A stretch of 33,582 nt of DNA, from contig JAEWRL010000055.1 in NCBI GenBank assembly GCA_023398955.1, positions 1 through 33,582 on the forward strand, read 5' to 3'. Source of the stretch: Pseudomonadota bacterium. GTDB lineage: Bacteria; Myxococcota_A; Polyangia; Polyangiales; Polyangiaceae. Positions 22,601-30,618 of this stretch are shown here, one piece after another. Each line of letters begins with the position of its first letter. Position 1 is the stretch's first letter. Made by a program: the position numbers and the translations under genes. Under the pieces are notes generated by a model. That model was not told where the DNA came from. It worked only from the letters and a program-made list of their open reading frames with translations, and did not search any database.

Positions 22601-23902
22601 TCACAGCCCCACCTGCAGGCGGGCTACGAGCACATTCTCCTCGGGATGAGCCGAGCCTCCCGGGGTGTCTTGAAAAGCCGTGTGATCGAAGGCGAGCTGC
22701 AAGCGAGATCCGGTAACGAACCACCAGCTCGCTGCTGCTCCGAAGTTCTCAGCGGCTCCCGATGTCGTTTCAGCGTCGGCAAGGCCTGCCGCGAAGGCAT
22801 CCTCGTCCACCTCCAATCGCCCATACCGCGCCGCAACCTCGATGGCTCCCCAGGTTCCGTGCTCGGGATCGAGGGGTTCCGAAACCTTCGCCCCCTTGTA
22901 GTCTGCCGTGCCCCCAAGGACGAACGAACCCACCGCTTGCCAAGCGGTCGTAGTGACCCCGCGGCGCGTCGCGTCTGCGGCGACGTGCTCGGTGCTTCTC
23001 ACGTACTCGCCGAGGAGGCCGACGGGGCCAAGGTAATAGTATCCCTGGGGAGAGACCCTGGTGCGATGGCCACGAGCTGTGACGGTGTCGCCATAGGCGA
23101 AGAAGACCTGCCTTCCGGGTGTCCTCAGGGCCATGGCCGCCCCGCCTCGTTGGTCTCCGTGCGAGCCGGCAACCCCCAGGCCCAGCCCCGACAGAGCCTC
23201 GATCCCAGCCGGCACGAAGGGCCTGACGAAGACCCTTCCCTCGAAGTCTTTGTCGCTGCTCGTATCCTCTTCGATGCTGGCGCCGTCGGGACTGCCATTG
23301 AATGCTCCGGCCTGGTACTCGAGCGCTCCCGACATGAGCTTGCCTTGGAGCACGACCCCTACGTCTCGGTTCGGCACGAGCAAGCTGGGCAGACCCACCT
23401 CGGCGAAGAGATTCGCGCCGGTTGACTGAAGGAGCTCCAGCCCGATGGGCGCCTTCATCTTGCCAGCCTGCAGCTCGATCTCTGGCAGCAGGCCCACGTT
23501 GACGTAGGCGTCGAGCAGTGACAGCCGGCTTCCTGCGAACTCCGGCTGCAGACGTAGTTTGAAGAACCTGGCCACCGTGGCCCTCAGATCGAGGCGCGCC
23601 CTTCGCACCAGGAAGGTGTCGCCTGGCTCCGTCACATCCAGGAAGAACCGCCCGTCCGCTTGCACGAGCGCGCTGAGCGTCAGAGACCAATCACCTCCGC
23701 CGTCGCCGATTTCGAAGCCCCGAAACGCACTGCCCACGGGCGCCGCAGCCGGTTGCGCAGACGGCGGCGCCGTCCTCTTCTCATCAGGAAGCCCCTGACC
23801 ATACCCCGAGCGCGGGAGAAGGAGGGTAATAGCGACAGACGCCAGGAGCGCCCAACTGTGCCCGGAGTATTGCATGCGGAGATGTCCGTTCGTCTGACGC
23901 AT
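22601..23902 (-). CDS. OprO/OprP-like outer-membrane porin of the sulfate operon
   Basis: This 433-residue protein has a signal peptide (basic start, hydrophobic run, GYGQ near 36) and a beta-barrel with alternating strands. Phrases such as LVQADGRFFLD, FLVRRARLDLRATVARFFKLRLQPEFA, AGKMKAPIGLE and FAEVGLPSLLVPNRDVGVVLQGK are those of the phosphate-selective porin family OprP/OprO, which forms an anion-specific trimeric channel. Its place as first gene before the sulfate-binding protein suggests it carries sulfate rather than phosphate; that is inference. I kept the start at 23902 because it supplies the basic n-region; the ATG at 23875 would be the alternative. No strong ribosome binding site is seen at either. 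Confidence 0.8.
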   Translation of the reverse strand: MRQTNGHLRMQYSGHSWALLASVAITLLLPRSGYGQGLPDEKRTAPPSAQPAAAPVGSAFRGFEIGDGGGDWSLTLSALVQADGRFFLDVTEPGDTFLVRRARLDLRATVARFFKLRLQPEFAGSRLSLLDAYVNVGLLPEIELQAGKMKAPIGLELLQSTGANLFAEVGLPSLLVPNRDVGVVLQGKLMSGALEYQAGAFNGSPDGASIEEDTSSDKDFEGRVFVRPFVPAGIEALSGLGLGVAGSHGDQRGGAAMALRTPGRQVFFAYGDTVTARGHRTRVSPQGYYYLGPVGLLGEYVRSTEHVAADATRRGVTTTAWQAVGSFVLGGTADYKGAKVSEPLDPEHGTWGAIEVAARYGRLEVDEDAFAAGLADAETTSGAAENFGAAASWWFVTGSRLQLAFDHTAFQDTPGGSAHPEENVLVARLQVGL

Positions 23903-24039
23903 CCGGCTCGAGCGCAGCTCGACGGCGTCTGTGTTTCTCCCGTGGTGCGAAGCCCGCCTGCGCGGGTGCTCCGGCCACTTCAGTCGTCACGGCGCGGAGC
24001 TATCCGGCCGGTGCTCCTGGGGAGTCGCTGCTGGCATTA

Positions 24040-24055
24040 AGCAAGGAACGCACCA
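24040..24055 (-). promoter_or_regulatory. Candidate sigma-54 promoter of the sulfate operon
   Basis: On the minus strand TGGTGCG (24055-24049) and a perfect TTGCT (24044-24040) lie with GG and GC ten bases apart. The predicted start is about 24030, about 130 bases before the porin start codon. Five of seven and five of five consensus matches make it plausible. I found no recognised sulfur-responsive riboswitch in the leader. Confidence 0.35.
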
Positions 24056-24105
24056 ACCAGGAACCGCGAGGCAAACGGCCAGTATTCGCGCGATCTTTGT
24101 TGCCC

Positions 24106-24120
24106 AAGGGTCTTACCCTT
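24106..24120. promoter_or_regulatory. Perfect palindrome in the porin-rhomboid intergenic region
   Basis: AAGGGT-CTT-ACCCTT is a perfect inverted repeat with a three-base centre, in an otherwise unremarkable stretch upstream of both the divergent porin operon and the rhomboid gene. It could be an operator for a dimeric regulator; no T run follows, so it is not a terminator. The rest of 23903-24314 shows nothing I can assign. Confidence 0.35.
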
Positions 24121-24314
24121 TAAATACAACGGTCCATGCCCAGCTCATTTACTGGGAAAAGATCCCGCAGCAATGCCTGGCCAATGCCGGCGCTGGAGGG
24201 CGGGGTCGGCATCAGCGCCGCAGCTCGCAGCGGCCGCACCTGCTATGCGCCCTGCATGACCCACTCGTTACGTCCAGCGCGCCCCGTCGCTCGGCGGCTC
24301 GTTCACGGAGCACC

Positions 24315-25205
24315 ATGAGGCCAGCTGGTGTGATCCCGCAGCTTGCCCAAGCGCAGCGGTTCTCGGACTATTTGCTGTCGAGCGGGATCGAGAATCGCCT
24401 GGAGCCCGTTCACGACGGGGTCCGCGTCTGGATCTACGACGAAGCCCACGTTGAACGAGCCAAGAGCGAGCTCGCCGTCTTTCGGCAAGAGCCCGAGAAT
24501 ACGCGTTACGACCGCGGCAGCGACGCACAACGGATCCGCCAGCGCGAGCGGCACGAGCAGGAAGCTGCGAAGCGCCAGCACATCGACGTTCGCACGACAT
24601 GGAACCGACGCGGAGGCAAGGCGGCTGGTCGTGTCACCGTTGCCCTCGTCATTACCTGCGCAGTCCTCCACCTCGTCCTGCACTACGGGCCTACCACCCC
24701 CTTGACGGTGCAGCTCGTCAGCGCATTCAGGATTTCCCTTGCGCCAGGTCACCTGCTGACGCACCTGCAGGCTGGCGAGTTCTGGCGCCTGGTGACGCCC
24801 ATTCTGCTGCACGGCAGCCTGCTTCACGTGGCTTTCAACATGCTGTGGCTCTATAGCCTCGGGTCACAAATCGAGGTGAAGCGGGGCGCCCCAACCTTTG
24901 TCGGCATCGTTTTGGCCGCCGCGGTCGTCGGGAACGTGGCTCAGTATCTGTGGGCGGGACCAAACTTCTGGGGCATGTCCGGCGTGGTCTACGGACTGTT
25001 TGGATTCGTGTGGCTACAGTCCCGGACCATGACGAACCCGGACATTTGGATCGAGAAAGGAAACGTGGTGCTCTTGGTCGGATGGCTGCTGTTCTGCATG
25101 ACCGGCCTCCTCGGTCCGATAGCCAACGCTGCCCACGTGGGCGGCCTGGCTGCTGGGCTCGTCTGCGGAGTTGGCCCCTACTTGCGAGAAAGAGTCAGAC
25201 GCTAA
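24315..25205 (+). CDS. glpG: GlpG-type rhomboid intramembrane protease
   Basis: This protein has 296 residues from the ATG at 24315 (GGAG four bases upstream); the frame is open further left but without a conserved start. The N-terminal cytosolic domain (about 1-85: AQAQRFSDYLLSSGIENRLEP, RVWIYDE, HVERAKSELAVF) resembles that of GlpG. About six membrane helices follow. Catalytic residues are in place: H171 and N175 in LHVAFNMLW, Ser222 in GMSG, and His274 in NAAHVGG. It cuts transmembrane proteins within the lipid bilayer. The function in this organism is unknown. It stands alone, divergent from the sulfate operon and convergent with the HAD gene. Confidence 0.88.
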   Translation: MRPAGVIPQLAQAQRFSDYLLSSGIENRLEPVHDGVRVWIYDEAHVERAKSELAVFRQEPENTRYDRGSDAQRIRQRERHEQEAAKRQHIDVRTTWNRRGGKAAGRVTVALVITCAVLHLVLHYGPTTPLTVQLVSAFRISLAPGHLLTHLQAGEFWRLVTPILLHGSLLHVAFNMLWLYSLGSQIEVKRGAPTFVGIVLAAAVVGNVAQYLWAGPNFWGMSGVVYGLFGFVWLQSRTMTNPDIWIEKGNVVLLVGWLLFCMTGLLGPIANAAHVGGLAAGLVCGVGPYLRERVRR

Positions 25206-25254
25206 CCCCGCCAGCGTCGCCCGCACCCGCGTCGGGACCAGGGTGTTTCACGGC

Positions 25255-25914
25255 TCACGCAAGCCGATCAGCAATCTGGTCCATACGGGAGAAGACCTCG
25301 TCCGGCCCGCCTTGGATCAGCGACTCAGGCGTCGCGAAGCCCCAGGTCACAGCACCGAATGCGATCCCGCAGCACCTGGCCGCCTCCAGATCGCGGAGTT
25401 CGTCCCCGACGAGAATAGCGCGACGACAGGGGATCCCGCTCACTGCCAGAATCCTATGCAACCTGGTGGCCTTCCCGAAGAGCGATACCCCACACTCGTA
25501 GTAGCTGACACACGCGGCGCTTTCCGGCCCAAGCAGCGAGCACACGGTCTCGCGGGAATTCGAGCTCGCGATGCCCACCACGGTGCCTCGCGCCGCGAGC
25601 GTCTCGAGCAAGAGCCTCGCCCCTTCGAAGAGCTTGATCTCATCGAGGTTGGCAGCCATGCGCTCGCGAACGTGGCGTGCGATCGATGGCACCTTCCACA
25701 AGGGGATGCCGAGGTGACGCATGGCCGCCCGTGGCCCAAGGCCGCGCAGGACCCGAGCCTCACCCTGCTCCAACCTCCGAAAGCCAAAGCGGTCCGCGAC
25801 GCCGTTGAAGGCAGCCTCCATCCAAGGGATGCTGTCAGCAAGCGTCCCATCGAAGTCGAAGATGACCAGCTGGTAGTTCACTGTGGATTCGAGGTCCCGT
25901 CGAGCCTTGAACAC
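25255..25914 (-). CDS. HAD-superfamily phosphatase (phosphoglycolate phosphatase-like)
   Basis: This 219-residue protein has the HAD motifs in order. Motif I is VIFDFDGTLADS (nucleophile Asp and acid/base Asp near 20-22), then VGIASSN (motif II, about 116), a Lys region (LFGKATRLHRILAV) and VGDELRDLEAA (motif IV, acidic pair). The cap region between motifs I and II is the helical type of phosphoglycolate phosphatase and beta-phosphoglucomutase relatives, but the substrate is not clear. The GTG at 25914 and a second GTG at 25881 are both possible starts. The stop is 34 bases after the frame end of its upstream lipoprotein neighbour. Confidence 0.85.
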   Translation of the reverse strand: MFKARRDLESTVNYQLVIFDFDGTLADSIPWMEAAFNGVADRFGFRRLEQGEARVLRGLGPRAAMRHLGIPLWKVPSIARHVRERMAANLDEIKLFEGARLLLETLAARGTVVGIASSNSRETVCSLLGPESAACVSYYECGVSLFGKATRLHRILAVSGIPCRRAILVGDELRDLEAARCCGIAFGAVTWGFATPESLIQGGPDEVFSRMDQIADRLA

Positions 25915-25947
25915 TGCACCCCGGAAGGGGTTCGGTCCTCGGAGCCG

Positions 25948-27186
25948 CTACTCGGCGTCGGGAATCGCTCCAAGGCTCAAGGTGAAGACCTCATCGTCGC
26001 CCAGGGCTCGCCTCCAGACCGCCACCTCATCGATACGACCGTCGAAGACGCTTCCACCTCCGGGCAGATTGCCGATCAGGACGGGTGAAGAGTAGGCGGG
26101 GATGGTCGCGCTCGTCTCCACTGCCTCCATCACGAGCACTCCATCGATGTAGAGTTTGACGCGTTCCGCTTCCGGAAGTGTCCCATCGTAGACGAAGGCC
26201 ACGTGATACCAGCGGTCGATGCCGAGCGCCGTGGGGGCGCGGAACCGATCGTCTTCGCCCGCGATGTCCACCGTCACGTACTTGGTGTCACCGACGTGGA
26301 GGGAGAAGGCCGACTGGTCCTGAAAGCCACTGCGCTTCGTTACGATGCCTGGCCATGCCCCACTCCCCAGACTATCCGGCCAGATCCACGCTGAGACGGA
26401 CAATGCCGTGGAAGGCCGCAGAGCTTCGGTGTCGGGTACCTCTATCCACCCGGACCCGTCGAAGGCACCAGCGCGCCCGAAACGCCCATCCTCCGTCGTG
26501 TCGACGGAGCCAGAAAGGGTTCCATGATGTCCGAATCCAGAGGCGTCCCGGACCTCGTCCGCTGTGCCATCCCATGACGGCTCATCCATGTGGAGAAGCA
26601 GGACGCAGCCATCGATGAGGTTCCCGGTGGCCCCAGCCGAGCCGCCACCGACCGCTTCACCCCCTGCCCCGCCGGGATCACCACCGGCAGCGCCACCTCC
26701 TTGCGCAGCGCCGCCTCCTTGCGCTGCGTCGCCTCCTTGCGCAGCGCCGCCTCCTTGCGCAGCGCCGCCGCCTTGCGCTGCGTCGCCGCCTTGCGCTGCG
26801 TCGCCTCCTTGGCCCCCACCCGCCAGCGAGACGCTGCCGCCCATGCCGCTGCTCTGCCCTGCGCCGCCGAGAGGAGGCGCATCGCGCCCAGCGGTACCGG
26901 GCCCGGACCCACCCGAAGTGATGGTCCCAGCTCCTCCCTCCGTTTGGCCATTGCCACCCTCACCGGCGCCGGCGAATCCGTTACCGGCAGCACCACCATC
27001 CGACGGGGTGCCTGCTCCACCACCACTGTCGTCGCTCACGCGCCCCGCCGCTCCTTCGTCGCTTTCGGCACCGCCTCGGTTGCCGCCGCCTCCGTCCGCC
27101 AGGGAGCGGAAACCATCCCCATCCCCACAGGCACTCACCAGACCCACCAGATGGGCGATCAAGAGGTTCGCTACGGCTCGACGCAT
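25948..27186 (-). CDS. LamG-domain lipoprotein with Gly-rich repeat linker
   Basis: This protein has 412 residues with a lipobox at Cys20 (VSAC). A very long Gly-rich linker (about 21-185) contains seven copies of a six-residue repeat (GGDAAQ or GGGAAQ), encoded by an 18-bp tandem repeat. The C-terminal domain (about 192-410) is a concanavalin-like LamG fold. Note LLLHMDEPSWDG, RFGRAGAFDGSGWIEVPD, LSVSAWIWPD, WYHVAFVYDG, KLYIDGVLV and the final GRIDEVAVWRRAL, all typical of LamG_3 sugar- or matrix-binding domains. The linker would hold the binding domain away from the outer membrane. The HAD gene lies 34 bases downstream in the same direction; whether they are co-transcribed is uncertain. Confidence 0.82.
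   Translation of the reverse strand: MRRAVANLLIAHLVGLVSACGDGDGFRSLADGGGGNRGGAESDEGAAGRVSDDSGGGAGTPSDGGAAGNGFAGAGEGGNGQTEGGAGTITSGGSGPGTAGRDAPPLGGAGQSSGMGGSVSLAGGGQGGDAAQGGDAAQGGGAAQGGGAAQGGDAAQGGGAAQGGGAAGGDPGGAGGEAVGGGSAGATGNLIDGCVLLLHMDEPSWDGTADEVRDASGFGHHGTLSGSVDTTEDGRFGRAGAFDGSGWIEVPDTEALRPSTALSVSAWIWPDSLGSGAWPGIVTKRSGFQDQSAFSLHVGDTKYVTVDIAGEDDRFRAPTALGIDRWYHVAFVYDGTLPEAERVKLYIDGVLVMEAVETSATIPAYSSPVLIGNLPGGGSVFDGRIDEVAVWRRALGDDEVFTLSLGAIPDAE
26700..26807. repeat. 18-bp tandem repeat, six full copies
   Basis: Six consecutive 18-base units (26700-26717, 26718-26735 and so on to 26807), with a few substitutions such as GCAGCGCC versus GCTGCGTC. They encode the GG(D/G)AAQ repeats of the LamG lipoprotein linker on the minus strand. 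The unit is in frame, so copy-number change would alter linker length without shifting the frame. Confidence 0.85.
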
Positions 27187-27331
27187 AATACGGCTGCTTC
27201 TTCTCAGGGGTGGTTGTGTAGCCTACCCGAATTAGTCCGTCAGCACCATCACAGTACAGCCAGCCCTTCAGCTGTGGCGCTTTCGCCTCACCGCACGTTA
27301 GTACCGCCCTGATTGGACACCCCTGAGCAGC

Positions 27332-27399
27332 ACTGTCGCATTTGACGGCCCTCGTCCCGCATGCGACAGTCGGTGCAGGGCTCTGGCAAATGCGACAGT
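27332..27399. promoter_or_regulatory. Three copies of a 10-bp site at exact 29-bp spacing
   Basis: ATGCGACAGT occurs at 27361-27370 and 27390-27399, and in reverse orientation (ACTGTCGCAT) at 27332-27341. The outer two extend to 13 identical bases (CAAATGCGACAGT, 27387-27399, against its complement at 27332-27344). Start-to-start spacing is 29 bases both times. They lie between the divergent LamG lipoprotein (start 27186) and the regulator gene (start 27455), so they are likely binding sites for a regulator of one or both. Confidence 0.6.
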
Positions 27400-27411
27400 A
27401 ATCCCGACGCT

Positions 27412-27427
27412 GGGTGGACGCCTTGCA
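27412..27427 (+). promoter_or_regulatory. Possible sigma-54 promoter before the AAA+ regulator gene
   Basis: GGGTGGA (27412-27418) and a perfect TTGCA (27423-27427) have GG and GC ten bases apart. The -24 half is poor (only GG and the last purine match). Predicted start about 27438, 17 bases before the GTG. Treat as weak; the ten-base spacing alone is common here. Confidence 0.25.
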
Positions 27428-27454
27428 CTCGAGGCGGCTCTGGAGCTGTGCCGT

Positions 27455-29026
27455 GTGCTGCCCCTGCCCGAGGTCTTGACCCGTACCTTTCACTTTCTCG
27501 GGAGCCGCTTCGCTGTCGATGAGCTGGTACTCAGCTTGTTGGATCGGGGGCAGCACGTTCTTCGCACGGTAGCCGTCGTCAACGCACGAGGTGTCATTCT
27601 TCTCATCGATGAGCCCGACGTGATGCACCTTTCCGAGCCCGCCGAAGACCACCTGGTCGACCCTTCTCTGCCCGCGGTGCGACGGGTCACCCAGCGCGCA
27701 CGAGGTCCCACGAACAGCTCTCAGCCGAAGGACCCGGAACGCCCCGGATTCTCGCTTATGGTCCTGCGCCTGCCCTTCGGCGATCAGGAGGTCGGAAGCC
27801 TCGTGCTGGGTGCAAGCGGAGAGGCGCGCCACTCGGCCGAAGACCAGGAGCGACTGGGCCAGCTCGAGCAGGCCCTGGCTGCCGCCATTCGTAACGGACT
27901 CCACCACCAGGCCATGCTCGATGAGCACGAGCGACTCCAGGGAGAGCACCGCGAACTGAGCGCGCGGCTGGCGAGGCCGACGCCATTCACAGCCCTTGTG
28001 GGGGCGGACGGGGGCCTGGCTCCGGTGATGGCCAAACTCCGTTCGGTCGCCGGAAGCTCGCGACCAGTGCTGCTCTTGGGGGAACCCGGTGTGGGCAAAG
28101 GCACCCTCGCACGTACCGTGCACGCGCTATCGCCAAGACGGGACGCTCCCTTCATCGAGGTGGCCTGTGGGTGCCTGGCACCGGAGCTCGCCGACTCCGA
28201 CCTCTTCGGGCACGAGAAGGGGGCCTTCCTTGGAGCGATCGCGCCCCGTGTGGGGAGTCTCGAACTCGCCAACAAGGGGACCCTGTTTCTTCGGGACATC
28301 GGCGAGCTTCCGACGAAGCTTCACGCGCGCCTGCTGGCTGCGTTGCTCGATGGGGAGTTCACCCGCGTCGGGGGAGCACAGCGAGTTCGATCCAGGCCAC
28401 GATTGGTGGCCGCGAGCCAGCTCACTTTGGAGGAGCTATTCGAGACGGAAGCGTTCGGTCCGAAGTCGTGGGCGCGGCTGGATGTGCTCCCGATCCGTGT
28501 CCCGCCGCTTCGCGAGCGCACCGGAGACGTCCACGAGCTGGCGCGCCAACTCGTGGCAGGCGAGGCGCGATGGCTCGGACGAGCCGCGCCGGAGCTGGGG
28601 GAGCAGGCACTGGGCGCCCTGAAGCGCTACTCATGGCCAGGGAACGTCAGCGAGCTCCGGGCGGTCATTCAACAAGCACTGCTGACGACCCGTTCGGCTG
28701 AGCTTGCCCCAGAAGACCTCCGCGGGATTGGCCCCGGCTCAACCTCGCTTACAACAGTTACTGCACCGACCCCTCCGGCCCCTCCGGCCCCTCCGATGCC
28801 AACACCACTGTCGTCCCCCGCGGGCGAGTCCGATGACCCCATCGAAACGCTCGACACAGTCATCTCCAGCCACCTGAAGCGCGCCCTGGCTGCCACCGGC
28901 GGCCGCATCGAAGGACCGGGCGGAGCCGCGGCATTGCTGGGACTGAACGCGAGCACCCTCCGCCACCGCCTACGGAGGCTCAGGATCCCCTTCGGACGCG
29001 CTGGGTCCCCTGGTGCGACTGAATGA
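27455..29026 (+). CDS. AAA+ transcriptional regulator with degenerate sigma-54 activator motifs
   Basis: This 523-residue protein has the order sensor domain (about 1-165, GAF-like), short linker, AAA+ core (about 180-420) and C-terminal Fis-type helix-turn-helix (about 475-515, GGAAALLGLNASTLRHRLRRL). Walker A is GEPGVGKG (209-216). The sigma-54 contact loop reads GAFLGA (256-261) instead of GAFTGA, and Walker B reads LFLRDIGEL, with Arg280 where the first acidic residue is normally found and Asp281 in place of Glu. The Arg-rich second region (RLDVLPIRVPPLRER) is kept. A Pro-rich stretch (about 432-450) precedes the helix-turn-helix. It may be a defective, repressor-like or sigma-54-independent regulator. 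GTG at 27455 is the first clear start; the frame stays open upstream. Confidence 0.78.
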   Translation: MLPLPEVLTRTFHFLGSRFAVDELVLSLLDRGQHVLRTVAVVNARGVILLIDEPDVMHLSEPAEDHLVDPSLPAVRRVTQRARGPTNSSQPKDPERPGFSLMVLRLPFGDQEVGSLVLGASGEARHSAEDQERLGQLEQALAAAIRNGLHHQAMLDEHERLQGEHRELSARLARPTPFTALVGADGGLAPVMAKLRSVAGSSRPVLLLGEPGVGKGTLARTVHALSPRRDAPFIEVACGCLAPELADSDLFGHEKGAFLGAIAPRVGSLELANKGTLFLRDIGELPTKLHARLLAALLDGEFTRVGGAQRVRSRPRLVAASQLTLEELFETEAFGPKSWARLDVLPIRVPPLRERTGDVHELARQLVAGEARWLGRAAPELGEQALGALKRYSWPGNVSELRAVIQQALLTTRSAELAPEDLRGIGPGSTSLTTVTAPTPPAPPAPPMPTPLSSPAGESDDPIETLDTVISSHLKRALAATGGRIEGPGGAAALLGLNASTLRHRLRRLRIPFGRAGSPGATE

Positions 29027-29072
29027 GCAAGCGCCATTGCCCCGCGCGCGAGCTCAGGCTAGAAGTCGCAGG

Positions 29073-30569
29073 ATGCTGGAGGGCAGCTGGACCCGTTTCG
29101 CTCTGTTCGTCTCGTACAGCCTCTTGACGGGCTGTGGCGGCATTGTTGCCCGAGACTCGGGATCGGCGGGAGGGGCGGGAGGGGCGGCGAGCAAGGACGG
29201 CGGGGCGAGCAATAACAGGAGCGGGGGCTCACTCCGGCCTCTCTTCAGAGACGTCAGCCTCGCGGTGGCGCCAGAGGTCGACGCGCTGGCCACGAACGAC
29301 GTAGATCTCTTCGACGCGGACAACGATGGTGATCTGGACATCCTCGAGGTACCGGCCGGAGATGCCAGCGGCCTCGCGAGACCGCGACTCCGCATCAACG
29401 AGTCCGGCTCGTTCGTCGATCGCAGCGCCGCGGCATTCCCAGCCACCTTTAGCGGTTCCTTCACGGACGCCGACCAGGGGGATCTGGACGGCGATGGCTG
29501 GCTGGATATCGTCCTGGCCGCGCACCTTCCGGACGGGTCGCTGGTGGGTGGGGAGAACCGCGTCCTGATGAACGCGGAAGGCGAGTTCGCGCCGCAGGAT
29601 TACCGAATCCCTAGTGCCTCGCGTCAGACCGTCGCTGTCGAGCTCTGCGACTTCGACTCGGATGGTGACCTGGACATCTACTTCGCCCACTCGGAACCAC
29701 CGAACCCGGACCACACGCTCCTCAGGAATGATGGAGGCATCTTCGTCGACGTGAGCGCGACGGCCCTCGGTGGCCCTGGCACGGTGGCAGTCAAGAAGGT
29801 GCTCTGTGTGGATCTCGACGCTCCTTCGGAGCCGGGTGCGCACTGTGGCTCGCTCGCGCTGGACACCTGCCGGCATTGCATGGACCCGCGGCTTTCCATA
29901 GAGGGGCTTGCGAGTCAGGGGCGCCTCGACGAGCTCGAGTACGGCGACTGCCTCGAGGCTCGTCGACAGGTCGTTCCGGAGTTCGTGCTCGCCGCATCCC
30001 AAGGAGCCAAGACGAGTCTCCTGCGCCAGACGGCGCCTGGCCGCTACATCGACGTTTCATGCAACATGGAGCTCCCATTGCTGGATGGGACACCCGTCTC
30101 GAAGGCACAGTGCTCGAGCGGCATGGTCCAGGGCCGCCAGGACACCGATGTGGAAGCGGGAGACGTCGACGGGGATGGGATCGTGGACCTAGTTTTCGTT
30201 GCTCGCTTGGAGTCCCGCAACACACTCCTCCTCAACGACGGAGCCGGCGGCTTCACGGACGAGACGGCAACGCGGTGGGACGAGTCGCTCAATATAGCGA
30301 GGGAGGTGGAGGTCGGAGACGTCGATGGAGACGGGGACCTGGATGTCGTCGTCCTCCGCGGCGATCCAAACCTCAATTCTCCTGGGATGAACGCCCTCTT
30401 CCTCAATGAATCGGGGAGGCTCGTCGAGGACCTCGGTTCGACGCTGCGGGACTGGGTCGGTACGGTGAGTGACGGCGATCTCGCCGACTATGACGCCGAC
30501 GGCGACCTGGACTTGGTCGTCGCGCGCCAGGGTGAGCGCCTCCAGATCCTCGAGAACCTGACCCGTTAG
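29073..30569 (+). CDS. VCBS/FG-GAP repeat lipoprotein
   Basis: This protein has 498 residues from the ATG at 29073, with a signal peptide and lipobox at Cys21 (LTGC); a GTG at 29013 overlapping the previous gene is less likely. A Gly/Ser linker (about 27-50) leads into a beta-propeller-like region. It carries six calcium-binding loops of the DxDxDGxxD type (DADNDGDLD, DLDGDGWLD, DFDSDGDLD, DVDGDGIVD, DVDGDGDLD, DYDADGDLD), the integrin-like VCBS/FG-GAP signature. An insert with several Cys (about 250-330) interrupts the propeller. Such surface proteins bind calcium and usually ligands or polymers. The upstream regulator gene ends 47 bases before it. Confidence 0.82.
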   Translation: MLEGSWTRFALFVSYSLLTGCGGIVARDSGSAGGAGGAASKDGGASNNRSGGSLRPLFRDVSLAVAPEVDALATNDVDLFDADNDGDLDILEVPAGDASGLARPRLRINESGSFVDRSAAAFPATFSGSFTDADQGDLDGDGWLDIVLAAHLPDGSLVGGENRVLMNAEGEFAPQDYRIPSASRQTVAVELCDFDSDGDLDIYFAHSEPPNPDHTLLRNDGGIFVDVSATALGGPGTVAVKKVLCVDLDAPSEPGAHCGSLALDTCRHCMDPRLSIEGLASQGRLDELEYGDCLEARRQVVPEFVLAASQGAKTSLLRQTAPGRYIDVSCNMELPLLDGTPVSKAQCSSGMVQGRQDTDVEAGDVDGDGIVDLVFVARLESRNTLLLNDGAGGFTDETATRWDESLNIAREVEVGDVDGDGDLDVVVLRGDPNLNSPGMNALFLNESGRLVEDLGSTLRDWVGTVSDGDLADYDADGDLDLVVARQGERLQILENLTR

Positions 30570-30618
30570 CGCTGCTGCGAGAGCGCGGGAGCCCTCTCCG
30601 TGCGGTGACACTTTGCGC

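Noticed and set aside
22508..23425. Plus-strand frame of 305 codons opposite the porin gene
   Set aside because: The minus-strand product matches the OprO/OprP family and lies in a coherent operon; the plus frame has no domain.
23903..24060. Possible sulfur-responsive riboswitch (SAM or SAH type) in the leader of the sulfate operon
   Set aside because: None of the conserved riboswitch core sequences I know is present in order; only ordinary GC-rich hairpins are seen.
25171..26088. Plus-strand frame over the rhomboid end, HAD gene and LamG end
   Set aside because: It is antisense to motif-bearing genes and has no signal or domain.
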